From positions 52,770 to 116,769 of the forward strand of contig JBKCGZ010000100.1 of assembly GCA_046303115.1 (NCBI GenBank): DNA of 64,000 nucleotides, written 5' to 3'. The notes beneath the pieces are model-generated. The model saw only the letters and a list, made by a program, of their open reading frames with translations. It searched no databases and had not been told where the DNA came from. The DNA comes from CAINEC01 sp046303115 (GTDB taxonomy: Bacteria > Bacteroidota > Bacteroidia > AKYH767-A > OLB10). Numbering within the stretch: position 1 is the stretch's first letter; each line of letters opens with the position of its first letter. A program made the position numbers and the translations under genes. Positions 8,885 through 17,330 of this stretch are shown in pieces.

Positions 8885-11800
8885 ATGTGGAATTTTATAA
8901 AACACGAATGGAAATATTGGCTCAGTTCGCCAATGACATGGATCTTTTTATTAATCATCACTATTTTGGTGATGGGTGCTGTATCATCTGACAGCGTCAC
9001 TATTGGTGGTGGTGTAGGTAGCGTTCATAAAAATGCGCCATTTGTAATTCAAACTTATTACGGAGTTATGTCGCTCATTTGTTTGTTAATGACAACTGCA
9101 TTTATGAATGCTTCAGCCAACAGAGACTTTTCAAGTGGTATGTATCAATTTGTTTTTTCATCGCCTATCAAAAAACGAGATTATTATTTCGGAAAATTTA
9201 TTGGAGCTGCAAGCATAGCAGTATTGCCACTTTTAGGTGTTTCTATTGGTGCATTGATTGGACCGTTGATGCCATGGGCAGAACCAAACCGCTATGGCGA
9301 CGTTGTTTGGAGCGGGCATTTGCAAGGCCTAATCACATTTGGAATTCCAAATACAATTATTGCTGCTGTACTTTTGTATTCGTTAGCCATTATTTTTCGA
9401 AGCAATATTGTTTCATTTGTTGGAGCAATGCTGATATTAGTATTGTATGCTGTATCTGCAGGATTTACTAGAGATATTGAAAAAGAATGGTTGGCAAATA
9501 TTTTAGATCCATTTGGCTTTCGTCCTGAAACAATCATTTCAAAATACATGACGGTGGATGAAAAAAATGCTCATGGCGTTCCGCTAGTTGGTGCTTTATT
9601 GATTAATCGATTGGTATGGCTATCAATAAGCTTTTTGATTTTAATTGGGGCTTACTTCAAATTTTCATTCAGCGTAAAAAATGAATCAGCTAAAAAAGCA
9701 AAAACGAAGGATACAAAAATTGAATCGTTAAATAGTACTAATCGTATTTATACAGCAAACACTGCTAGTCAATTCTCGCTTTCTGCTTTGTGGTTTTTAA
9801 TAAAGTTTGAAACTAAAGCAATCATTAATAACTCTACGTTCATCATCATCGTTGTTATTGGCTTAATGAATTTAGTCGCATCGTTAACAACATTTTCAGG
9901 TGGCTATGGAATAGAGCAATATCCTGTTACCTATAATGTAATTGATATCATTAGCGGTTCATTTTATTTATTCCTTATTGCCATTATTACTTTTTATACT
10001 GGTGTGTTAGTATGGAAGGAACGCGATGCGAAAATAAATGAAATACAAGACGCTACTCCTATTCAAACTTCACTGCTGTTCGTTTCGAAATTAGCAGCTA
10101 TCATTTTTTCGATTGCCTTGATTTTGTCTTGCACAATATTAATTGGCATAATCGCACAAGCATGTATGGGATATCATCGTTATGAAATTGATGTATATGT
10201 TAAATCCTTGCTAGTAAAAGATTTACTTTCTTTCTCTTTCCTTGTAATCATTTCTTTGTTTTTCCATTACCTAATCAACAATCGCTATATCGCTTACTTC
10301 GCATTTGTAGCCTTTGTTATTTTGAATTCATTTATTTGGGGTGTTTTAAAAATCAATTCTAATCTTGTAAAATTTGGAGGAACTCCCACTGTTACCTATT
10401 CCGACATGAATGGATTTGGTCCGTTTGTACCTTCAAGTATATGGTTCAATATTTATTGGACAATTGCTTCTGTGTTGATTGGCTTTGTAATTTTTTCATT
10501 CTATATACGAGGTAAAGAAACTGGCTTTAGACATCGACTTGTAAACTCAAAATATTTGTTGACCAAAAATAAAATCGCCATTGGCTTATGTGCAATTGTG
10601 TTCGTGCTGTGTTGCAGTTTCATGTATTACAATACTAAAGTGGTAAACGAATATACTTCTGGTCAAGAGCAAGAAAACGATCAAGTTGATTATGAAAAAA
10701 AGTATAAAAAATATGAGACCTTGGTTCAGCCACGTTTCTATAAATACAATTACAATATCGATTTGATGCCATACGAGCGCAGCATGAGTGCCAATGTAGA
10801 AGCTTGGGCAAGAAATATTTCTAATCAACCGATAACTGAATTACATTTTACAATGCCTCAGGTACCTGATTCAGTAAAAATATTAATCGAAGGCAGCAAA
10901 TTAAAATTGAATGATAGTCGATTAGGATATCGCATATATACGTTAGTAAAACCTTTGCAACCCAACGATTCAATCATGATTAAATTTGATGTGAGTCGTA
11001 TCACCAAAGGATTTGAGAACGAAGTAACATTTACGCAACTTACGCAAAATGGAACATTCTTTAACAACAGAGATATATTACCCACTTTTGGCTATGAAAA
11101 CGCATATGAAATAAGCGATAAAAATAAGCGTATAAAATTAAAGTTGCCTCCTCGATTACGCATGCCTAAATTGAATGAACAAGATTTAAAAGCAAGAGCA
11201 AATACATATATCAGCAACTGTTCTGACTGGGTGGAATTAAACACAACTATCAGTACCACTAAAGACCAAATAGCAATTGCTCCTGGCAGTTTAATTAAGT
11301 CTTGGGAGGCTAATGGCAAAAAATATTTCAATTATCAGCTCGAACAAAAATCATTGGATTTCTATTCGTTCATTTCGGCGAAATATGAAGTAAAAAGAAA
11401 ACGTTGGAATGGAATTGATTTGGAAGTTTATTATATCAAAGAGCATGAATACAATGTATCCAACATGCTCAATAGTTTACAAAAATCAATTGACTACTAC
11501 ACGAGCAATTTTGGGAAGTATTACCACAAGCAATGTAGAATTATTGAGTTCCCACGTTATGGAAGTTTTGCGCAAGCATTCCCAGGTACTATGCCTTATA
11601 GCGAAGGAATTGGTTTTATCATTGATGAAAGAAACGTTACTAAAGATGATATTGACCAAGTGTTCTATGTGGTAGCGCATGAAATGGCACATCAATATTG
11701 GGCGCATCAACTATGTGGCGCTAATATGCAAGGTAGTGAAATGATGAGTGAAGGATTTGCACAATATTCTGCTTTGATGGTTATGGAAAAAGAATACGGC

Positions 11801-12460
11801 AAGGATAAAATGAAGAAGTTTTTGAAGTACGAAATGGATGGTTATTTAAGAGGAAGAAGCAGTGAGTTTGAAGCAGAAAGACCTTTAATTAAAACAGAAT
11901 CGCAACAGTATATTCATTATCAAAAAGCGAGTGTAGTTATGTACTATTTAAAGGAAATGATTGGCGATAAGAAAGTGAATGAAGCCTTAAAATCCCTGAT
12001 AGATTCTTTTGCATACAAGCAACCACCCTATCCAACATCAATTTCAGCTGTGAATGCTTTTAGAAAAGTAACACCTGATAGCCTACAATATCTAATTGAT
12101 GATATGTTTGAAAACATCACTATTTTCTCCAACAGAACAATAGACACAAAGTATAAAAAGGTAGGTCAAGAATATGAAGTTACAATAACAACTACATCTG
12201 AAAAGTTCAGAGCTGATTCTTTAGGAAATGAAAAAAATAGAATTTTGAATGATTATATTGATGTGGGCATCTTCGCAGAGCCAAGTAATAAAAATAACTT
12301 GGGTAAAGTTCTAGTTTATCAACGCATGAGAATAAATAAAAAAGATAACACTTTTGTATTTAGAACGAAAGAAAAACCATATCAAGCAGGTATTGATCCA
12401 TACAACTATTTAATTGATCGAATTCCAGATGATAATATTAAGAAGCTGGAGGAATTGTAG
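8885..12460 (+). CDS. ABC-2 permease fused to M1-family (gluzincin) aminopeptidase domain
   Basis: A 1191-residue membrane protein. The N-terminal ~580 residues contain two ABC-2 permease modules: the first has six or so helices at about residues 15-265, the second at about 300-585. The C-terminal ~600 residues form a non-cytoplasmic domain of the M1 aminopeptidase type, with H932-E933-x-x-H936 and E956 in SEGFAQY as zinc ligands and catalytic base. The spacing from the second His to the distal Glu is 19 residues, one more than in classical M1 enzymes, as I recall for this fused subfamily. It lies 18 bp after its ATPase gene. The fusion suggests coupled export and trimming of a peptide, or removal of peptides at the membrane. 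Function inferred; fusion plainly seen. Confidence 0.9.
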   Translation: MWNFIKHEWKYWLSSPMTWIFLLIITILVMGAVSSDSVTIGGGVGSVHKNAPFVIQTYYGVMSLICLLMTTAFMNASANRDFSSGMYQFVFSSPIKKRDYYFGKFIGAASIAVLPLLGVSIGALIGPLMPWAEPNRYGDVVWSGHLQGLITFGIPNTIIAAVLLYSLAIIFRSNIVSFVGAMLILVLYAVSAGFTRDIEKEWLANILDPFGFRPETIISKYMTVDEKNAHGVPLVGALLINRLVWLSISFLILIGAYFKFSFSVKNESAKKAKTKDTKIESLNSTNRIYTANTASQFSLSALWFLIKFETKAIINNSTFIIIVVIGLMNLVASLTTFSGGYGIEQYPVTYNVIDIISGSFYLFLIAIITFYTGVLVWKERDAKINEIQDATPIQTSLLFVSKLAAIIFSIALILSCTILIGIIAQACMGYHRYEIDVYVKSLLVKDLLSFSFLVIISLFFHYLINNRYIAYFAFVAFVILNSFIWGVLKINSNLVKFGGTPTVTYSDMNGFGPFVPSSIWFNIYWTIASVLIGFVIFSFYIRGKETGFRHRLVNSKYLLTKNKIAIGLCAIVFVLCCSFMYYNTKVVNEYTSGQEQENDQVDYEKKYKKYETLVQPRFYKYNYNIDLMPYERSMSANVEAWARNISNQPITELHFTMPQVPDSVKILIEGSKLKLNDSRLGYRIYTLVKPLQPNDSIMIKFDVSRITKGFENEVTFTQLTQNGTFFNNRDILPTFGYENAYEISDKNKRIKLKLPPRLRMPKLNEQDLKARANTYISNCSDWVELNTTISTTKDQIAIAPGSLIKSWEANGKKYFNYQLEQKSLDFYSFISAKYEVKRKRWNGIDLEVYYIKEHEYNVSNMLNSLQKSIDYYTSNFGKYYHKQCRIIEFPRYGSFAQAFPGTMPYSEGIGFIIDERNVTKDDIDQVFYVVAHEMAHQYWAHQLCGANMQGSEMMSEGFAQYSALMVMEKEYGKDKMKKFLKYEMDGYLRGRSSEFEAERPLIKTESQQYIHYQKASVVMYYLKEMIGDKKVNEALKSLIDSFAYKQPPYPTSISAVNAFRKVTPDSLQYLIDDMFENITIFSNRTIDTKYKKVGQEYEVTITTTSEKFRADSLGNEKNRILNDYIDVGIFAEPSNKNNLGKVLVYQRMRINKKDNTFVFRTKEKPYQAGIDPYNYLIDRIPDDNIKKLEEL

Positions 12461-12578
12461 GTTATTTTTAAAGCGACATTTAAAAAAGTAATTAGAAAAT
12501 AAATAAAAAATAATTTCCACTTTTAAATACAGTAATTCACAAATAGAAATAGTGTAAACTTAGTTATTAAAGCTCAAT

Positions 12579-12608
12579 AAAAAATCCCCGCTAACGCAGG
12601 GATTTTTT
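12579..12608. terminator. Bidirectional terminator (copy 2)
   Basis: It has the same AAAAAATCCC/GGGATTTTTT stem with loop CGCTAACGCA as at 4332. It serves the SPFH gene on the minus strand and, 119 bp after its stop, the permease-peptidase gene on the plus strand. Confidence 0.85.
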
Positions 12609-12653
12609 ATTTACTCAGAAATTATTTTCTTATTTCTTGTCTTCCGACATCAA
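12579..12653. repeat. Right copy of the direct repeat, overlapping the 3' end of the SPFH gene
   Basis: The first 60 bases are identical to 4332-4391 and the next 15 match at 12 positions. This copy includes the shared terminator and the last eight codons of the intact SPFH gene, which suggests that it is the resident sequence and that the left copy is the derived one. Confidence 0.85.
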
Positions 12654-13550
12654 CGTATCCATGCCCATCATCTGACGCATTGTTTTTTGCATTCCTTCAG
12701 GAGAGCCATCTAAGAATAAAACATTTCCTTTTCCGTACTCTGCAAAATTCTTAATTGCTTCTGTCCACATCGAAAACATAATCATCGATGTATCAAGATT
12801 TGCCTGTTGCATTTCACGCGCTGCATTCTGCATACCCTTAGCCACCTCTTCTCTAAACAACGCAACTCCTTGTCCGCGTAACTGCGCAGCCTCACGCTCT
12901 GCTTGCGCTGCAATTTTAATTGCGTTACCTTCTGCTTCTGCCGATTTTGTTTTAGTAATTAATAAAGCTTGTCCTTCGTTTTCAGCTGCTGCCTTTAAAT
13001 TGTTAGAAGCAACCACTTTACTCATCGATACCATTACTGCTTCATCAAATGTAATATCGTTGATTTGTAAATCTTGTAAGTGATATCCCCACTCTTCAAT
13101 CACATTATCAATTTGCTCTTTTACGTGATCTACGATTTCACGACGAAGTCCTAATACTTCCGATTGCTTTTTAGTAGCAACGAAAGCACGAATGTTTCCT
13201 TCGATAGTTCTGATTAATGCTTGCATTAAATTCTTTTCATCGATGAACTTAAATGCTACTTTCTTGATTGTCTCTTCATCGCTATCGATAACCGAAAATA
13301 AAATCATCGATTTAAAATACACATTCGCTTGATCGACAGTTACCGCCTGAAACTCTAACTCGACTGAACGATTCTGAGTAGAAATTCTTTTGAATACTGT
13401 TTCGATGAAAGGAATGATAAAATTTAAACCCGGACGAATAATTCGCTGATATTTCCCGAAGATGGTGATTACGGAAACATTTCCTTGCTGGACTGTTCTC
13501 AAGCCCATGAATAGAATCACTACGATTCCAATAATAATTGCAGTTGACAT
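12630..13550 (-). CDS. SPFH/Band 7 (stomatin/prohibitin-like) membrane protein
   Basis: Membrane-anchored scaffold protein, 306 residues. One membrane segment (residues ~2-18) is followed by the SPFH domain (VQQGNVSVITIFGKYQRIIRPGL onward). Then comes a long Ala/Glu/Gln/Lys-rich coiled coil around residues 190-260, with AEAEGNAIKIAAQAEREAAQ as the typical pattern. Such proteins oligomerise into membrane microdomains and often influence proteases or secretion. It starts 15 bp after the gldD stop, so it is probably the distal gene of a gldD-SPFH transcript. Its 3' end is duplicated at 4383, marking the border of the segment to its left. Confidence 0.92.
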   Translation of the reverse strand: MSTAIIIGIVVILFMGLRTVQQGNVSVITIFGKYQRIIRPGLNFIIPFIETVFKRISTQNRSVELEFQAVTVDQANVYFKSMILFSVIDSDEETIKKVAFKFIDEKNLMQALIRTIEGNIRAFVATKKQSEVLGLRREIVDHVKEQIDNVIEEWGYHLQDLQINDITFDEAVMVSMSKVVASNNLKAAAENEGQALLITKTKSAEAEGNAIKIAAQAEREAAQLRGQGVALFREEVAKGMQNAAREMQQANLDTSMIMFSMWTEAIKNFAEYGKGNVLFLDGSPEGMQKTMRQMMGMDTLMSEDKK

Positions 13551-13565
13551 ATGATAAATATTAAA

Positions 13566-14147
13566 TTAATTCCATTTTAGTGTTCCAATCATTTTCATGA
13601 TATCTTCCCTTGCATATTTAATGGCAGGAGCTAAACTATCGGCATTAGGAGCTGCATTAAAATAAAGTGCACCTCTTAAAAAATGATTAGTACTATCCGT
13701 TACAAAAAACTGAATTGGGGATGCTGCATCTCCTCCTATTTCATAAAGTATCCCTCCTACATTGTCATTTACTTTCAATACGCTTTCATTGATTGAACTT
13801 GCCCGAGAAGTATGCTTGTATACTAATGTGCGTGTATCCTCTGCGTATTTATTAAAATCACCATTCAATTTTTTATACGTCAAATAAATCTGTCCGTTTA
13901 ACTTAGGCATTACGATATAATACCAAAAAGGCTCTGATAAACTATTGGTATCAGGAATAGCTACTGCTGTTGTTGAAATATCGAATGAATAAGGACAATT
14001 GGCAGGTTTAAATTCCTTGTAAGCATGTGCAGGCAATGTAATTCGATAATATCCTTTTGGCTTCGGAACTCCATTGTCTTCATTATCGCCACAAGAAATA
14101 ATTACCAATGCTAAAAAAACAAGTACAACAAGCTTCTTAAAATTCAT
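13566..14147 (-). CDS. gldD: Gliding motility lipoprotein GldD
   Basis: Outer-membrane-associated lipoprotein required for gliding and T9SS function in Flavobacterium johnsoniae. The start is taken at MNFKKLVVL because it gives a proper lipoprotein signal with the cysteine at residue 19 (IISC). Nine more residues are available upstream but spoil the signal peptide. Family features are the PKPKGYYRI opening, the conserved FWYYIVMPKLNGQIYLTYKKL region and the C-terminal ALYFNAAPNADSLAPA segment. It lies 51 bp after ssb. In most relatives gldE sits between ssb and gldD; here there is no room for it. Confidence 0.93.
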   Translation of the reverse strand: MNFKKLVVLVFLALVIISCGDNEDNGVPKPKGYYRITLPAHAYKEFKPANCPYSFDISTTAVAIPDTNSLSEPFWYYIVMPKLNGQIYLTYKKLNGDFNKYAEDTRTLVYKHTSRASSINESVLKVNDNVGGILYEIGGDAASPIQFFVTDSTNHFLRGALYFNAAPNADSLAPAIKYAREDIMKMIGTLKWN

Positions 14148-14198
14148 TGCACAAAGATGCAAAAAGAAAGGCATCCGAAGATGCCTTGAAATAAAATC

Positions 14199-14612
14199 TT
14201 AAAAAGGTTCAATCGAGCCTTGATCAGTTATAGGTGGCTCTTCTAGTCCGTGATTAGCGTCATGATTATTGTTTTCGTTTTCACGCTTGCTCAACATTGT
14301 CATATTTTCGGCAATAATTTCAGTAGCATATTTTTTTACCCCATCTTTTTCCCAACTGCGTGTACGCAATTTGCCTTCAATAAAAATCATATGTCCTTTC
14401 CGTAATTTTAGCTTTTCGGCTGCTTCTGCCAAACCACGCCACAGAACAATATTATGCCATTCGGTTTGATCCTGGCGCTGTCCATCCTTGTTCTTAAAAT
14501 ACTCAGTGGTTGCCAATGGAAACTTCGCTACCATTATACCACCTTCCATGTGTCTGAACTCAGGGTCTTTTCCTAAGTTACCGATTAAAAATACTTTGTT
14601 TACTCCCGACAT
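14199..14612 (-). CDS. ssb: Single-stranded DNA-binding protein
   Basis: Binds ssDNA during replication, repair and recombination. The first ~108 residues are the OB fold (NKVFLIGNLGKDPEFR, TEWHNIVLWRGLAEAAEKLKLRKG, KYATEIIAENMTML). A short Asn/His/Asp/Glu-rich tail ends in IEPF, matching the acidic-plus-PF tip used to recruit partner proteins. At 137 residues it is a normal, short-tailed SSB. The gene lies between mutY and gldD on the same strand, the customary Bacteroidota neighbourhood. Confidence 0.95.
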   Translation of the reverse strand: MSGVNKVFLIGNLGKDPEFRHMEGGIMVAKFPLATTEYFKNKDGQRQDQTEWHNIVLWRGLAEAAEKLKLRKGHMIFIEGKLRTRSWEKDGVKKYATEIIAENMTMLSKRENENNNHDANHGLEEPPITDQGSIEPF

Positions 14613-14748
14613 AATATATAGTTTGATAGTTTTCTAAATTACTATGTTCGGCTTGGCTGTGTATAGCAAATATATGCTAATTAGTTAAATGAAAAAACAA
14701 ATTTCAACTCGATTTGAAAATATGACAATTAAGTGTATACACTCATTA

Positions 14749-15798
14749 CTAGTCCTCGCTCTCGAGGTATTTAACAATTAACTGAGGCATTCCATAATCA
14801 CCTAGTTGGCTCCATGGAACCTTTATCATGTTAGCGTCTTTAGCGGTTGAAACACTTTCCATATTTATCCACCAAAACTTAGCAAAAATTACTTGATGTG
14901 ATAAAACGTGTTTTACAATAGCGCTTGACTTGACCATTTTATGCGAATTGGTATTTAAGTAATTGGCAACTTCTGATTTAGAAAGATCCAGCTTGTTTTT
15001 ATTCTTTGTCGCTGACTCTATCAACGGAAATTGATACAACCCTTGCCAGATATCCTTTCCCTCTCTTTTCTGAAGGATGGTATTTTTTTCGTCTGACAGG
15101 ATAATAAAATCAAAATAACGGTTTCGTGTTTTTGTCTTTTTTGACTTAACAGGATATTCACTTACGGTATTGGTCGCAAAGCTCTGACAATATTGATTAA
15201 AAGGACAAACGGAACAATCGGGGTTGGAAGGTTTGCACTGCATAGCGCCGAACTCCATCATTGCCTGATTAAACATTCCGGGATTGGATTTATCAATTAA
15301 CTCATTAGCAAGCACAAAAAACTCTTTCTTCCCATTGGTAGAATCGATGGGGGTATTAATTGCAAATATTCTGGAAAGGAAACGGTAAACATTTCCATCG
15401 ACAACGGCATGAGGTAAATTAAAAGCGATGGAACCAATGGCGGCTGCAGTATAATCTCCTATTCCCTTTAGAGCACGTATTTGCTCATATTGATCAGGGA
15501 AAATTCCATTGTATTCATCTCTCACCACTTTGGCAGCGTCGTGTAAATTCCTTGCACGGGAATAATATCCGAGCCCTTGCCATAGACGCAAAACCTCTCG
15601 TTCATCTGCATTGGCAAGGTCGGTTACCTTTGGGAAGTTTTCCATAAACCGGAGCCAGTAAGGCATTCCCTGCTCGACCCTTGTTTGTTGTAAAATCACT
15701 TCCGAAAGCCAGATCGCATAAGGGTCATTTGTCCTTCTCCAGGGCAAATCACGCTGGTTAATGCGGTACCAATCCATTAAAATTTGGCTTAAATCCAT
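14749..15798 (-). CDS. mutY: A/G-specific adenine glycosylase MutY
   Basis: Base-excision repair enzyme removing adenine mispaired with 8-oxoguanine. The HhH-GPD domain has the catalytic E33 (LSEVILQQTRVEQG), the hairpin KGIGDYTA and D134 in VVDGNVYR. The [4Fe-4S] loop is complete: C188-x6-C195-x2-C198-x5-C204. The C-terminal ~120 residues (from about 225) are the NUDIX-like 8-oxoG recognition domain with WQGLYQFPLIE. At 349 residues it is full length. It lies 136 bp upstream of ssb on the minus strand and diverges from the HU gene. Confidence 0.96.
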   Translation of the reverse strand: MDLSQILMDWYRINQRDLPWRRTNDPYAIWLSEVILQQTRVEQGMPYWLRFMENFPKVTDLANADEREVLRLWQGLGYYSRARNLHDAAKVVRDEYNGIFPDQYEQIRALKGIGDYTAAAIGSIAFNLPHAVVDGNVYRFLSRIFAINTPIDSTNGKKEFFVLANELIDKSNPGMFNQAMMEFGAMQCKPSNPDCSVCPFNQYCQSFATNTVSEYPVKSKKTKTRNRYFDFIILSDEKNTILQKREGKDIWQGLYQFPLIESATKNKNKLDLSKSEVANYLNTNSHKMVKSSAIVKHVLSHQVIFAKFWWINMESVSTAKDANMIKVPWSQLGDYGMPQLIVKYLESED

Positions 15799-15839
15799 GA
15801 TTTATATTGTAAGGGGCTCAAAAATAAAGAATTAATATT

Positions 15840-15868
15840 TTGTATTTCAATCATAAAGCCTATCTTTG
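15840..15868 (+). promoter_or_regulatory. Promoter of the HU gene
   Basis: TTG at 15840-15842 and TATCTTTG at 15861-15868 are 18 bp apart and match the Bacteroidota housekeeping promoter. Transcription from about 15874 gives a leader of roughly 37 nt before the ATG at 15911. Confidence 0.7.
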
Positions 15869-15910
15869 CAGCCCCTAAACGAGAATTAACAATTTAAACA
15901 TATTGTCATT

Positions 15911-16210
15911 ATGACTAAAGCAGAATTAGTAAACGAAATTTCAACTAAAACAGGTATTGAGAAAGTTGCGGTTCAACAAACTATTGAATCGATGATGAAA
16001 GTGGTACGTAACTCATTAATCAACGATGAAAACGTATACTTAAGAGGATTTGGAAGTTTTATCGTTAAAAAACGTGCAAAGAAAACTGGTCGTATTATTA
16101 CAAAAAATGCAACTATTATCATCCCTGAGCATTATATCCCGGCTTTCAAGCCTGCTAAAACATTCACTGAGCGCGTTAAAACAGCACACGTGAAGAAATC
16201 AGAAGGATAA
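15911..16210 (+). CDS. HU/IHF family DNA-binding protein
   Basis: Nucleoid-associated protein of 99 residues that bends DNA as a dimer. It shows the N-terminal helices (MTKAELVNEISTKTGIEKVA), the conserved LRGFGSFIVKKRAKKTGRI centre and the arm region IIIPEHYIPAFKPAKTF. In the arm, EHYIPAF replaces the usual PAxxVPxFKPGK form but keeps the proline. It has a good promoter and starts a run of + genes (TPR protein, small basic protein, rng) that is conserved beside mutY in many Bacteroidota. Confidence 0.94.
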   Translation: MTKAELVNEISTKTGIEKVAVQQTIESMMKVVRNSLINDENVYLRGFGSFIVKKRAKKTGRIITKNATIIIPEHYIPAFKPAKTFTERVKTAHVKKSEG

Positions 16211-16213
16211 TAA

Positions 16214-17056
16214 ATGAAAGGAAATCATTTGCATTTAATAATTATTGGAGCTGCTTTAGTACTTACCGGAGTTATTTACACTATGCCTTCTCAGGTTAAT
16301 GTAAAGGGAGAAAGCAAAGAGGGTCCTGCAAAAACAGATGCAAATGGTTTTAGTGAGGGTGAAATATTAAATCAAGCGAAAGCTTTACTGGACAGCAACC
16401 AGTCGAAAAAACTAGCGTTCTTTGAGACAGCAGTAAAAAATAATGGAGAGCGAGACACAGCAGTGCTCGATCAAATGGGAAGATTTTGGGACCAGGCTGG
16501 ATTACCTGCAGCAGCAGCCATCTGGTTTGAAAAGAAATCAGCTCTTTTGAAGTCAGAACAAGGTTATCTTGACGCTGCCTACCGTTATTTTGATGCATTT
16601 AAAATGACAGAGGATTCATTATTTAGAACCTTGATGGTAAAGAAAGCAATGGAAAACTATCAACTTGTTTTAGATAAAAACCCTTCGAACTTAAATGCTA
16701 AAACAGATTTAGGAGTTTGTTATGCCGAAGGATCTGCGGAGCCGATGAAAGGAATTATGCTTCTTCGTGAAGTAGTTTCAGCGGACCCAAATCATGAAAT
16801 GGCCCAGTTCAATTTAGCTATGTTATCGATTAAATCAGGTCAGTTAGATAAAGCAATCGACAGGTTAAATACAGTATTAAAGATTAACCCTAAAAGAATC
16901 GACATTTATTTCTACCTTGGACAAGTATATGCTTCGAGTGGAGATAATTCAAAGGCGATTGAAAGCTACAACAACTTCGTCACTAAAACAGACGATCCTA
17001 ATGCAGCTGCTGAAGTAAAAAAAATGATGACAGCACTTGAAAAAAGCCCTGCTTAA
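16214..17056 (+). CDS. Membrane-anchored TPR protein
   Basis: 280 residues with an N-terminal membrane anchor (residues ~5-23) and then a soluble domain with tetratricopeptide repeats. The clearest repeats are at about residues 155-270 (NLNAKTDLGVCYAEG, AQFNLAMLSIKSGQLDKAID, IDIYFYLGQVYASSGDNSKAIE). It begins 3 bp after the HU stop, so both genes are on one transcript. A TPR protein at this place between HU and rng is common in the phylum; its partner is unknown. Likely periplasm-facing because of the single N-terminal anchor. Confidence 0.88.
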   Translation: MKGNHLHLIIIGAALVLTGVIYTMPSQVNVKGESKEGPAKTDANGFSEGEILNQAKALLDSNQSKKLAFFETAVKNNGERDTAVLDQMGRFWDQAGLPAAAAIWFEKKSALLKSEQGYLDAAYRYFDAFKMTEDSLFRTLMVKKAMENYQLVLDKNPSNLNAKTDLGVCYAEGSAEPMKGIMLLREVVSADPNHEMAQFNLAMLSIKSGQLDKAIDRLNTVLKINPKRIDIYFYLGQVYASSGDNSKAIESYNNFVTKTDDPNAAAEVKKMMTALEKSPA

Positions 17057-17100
17057 AAACTGAATAAATTATAATTCTAACAGAATAAAAAAATATTATT

Positions 17101-17193
17101 ATGCCTTCAGGTAAAAAACGTAAGCGCCATAAAATGGCAACCCACAAACGTAAAAAGCGTCTTAGAAAAAACCGTCATAAGAAGAAGAAATAA
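17101..17193 (+). CDS. 30-residue basic ribosomal-type protein (AURKAIP1/COX24 domain)
   Basis: The 30-codon frame MPSGKKRKRHKMATHKRKKR plus ten more mostly Lys/Arg residues matches the short AURKAIP1/COX24-domain protein found throughout Bacteroidota. Related proteins are mitochondrial mS38 and mycobacterial bS22, small-subunit ribosomal proteins. More than half the residues are Lys or Arg, as expected for an rRNA-binding peptide. It lies 44 bp after the TPR gene and 137 bp before rng, all on +. Its size makes it easy to miss; the residue pattern and location make it convincing. Confidence 0.85.
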   Translation: MPSGKKRKRHKMATHKRKKRLRKNRHKKKK

Positions 17194-17330
17194 TCTGTAA
17201 TAACAGGTTATTTCAAACAACAGATTCTGCTCTAATTTTTTTAGGGCTTTTCTGCTTTGTATGACTATGGACATTCAATTTATCTGTCCGTATTGTTTGT
17301 ATATTCTAAATTTTAACCAGCTTTTTCTGA

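Noticed and set aside
11409..11675. 88-residue alternate-frame ORF inside the permease-peptidase gene
   Set aside because: It covers the metal-site region of a certain gene in another frame, with no start context or family resemblance.
4392..12578. Classical integrative element with integrase
   Set aside because: The borders look like attachment-site duplication, but all four genes are accounted for and none is an integrase or transposase; therefore I report the repeat-bounded segment without calling it a mobile element.
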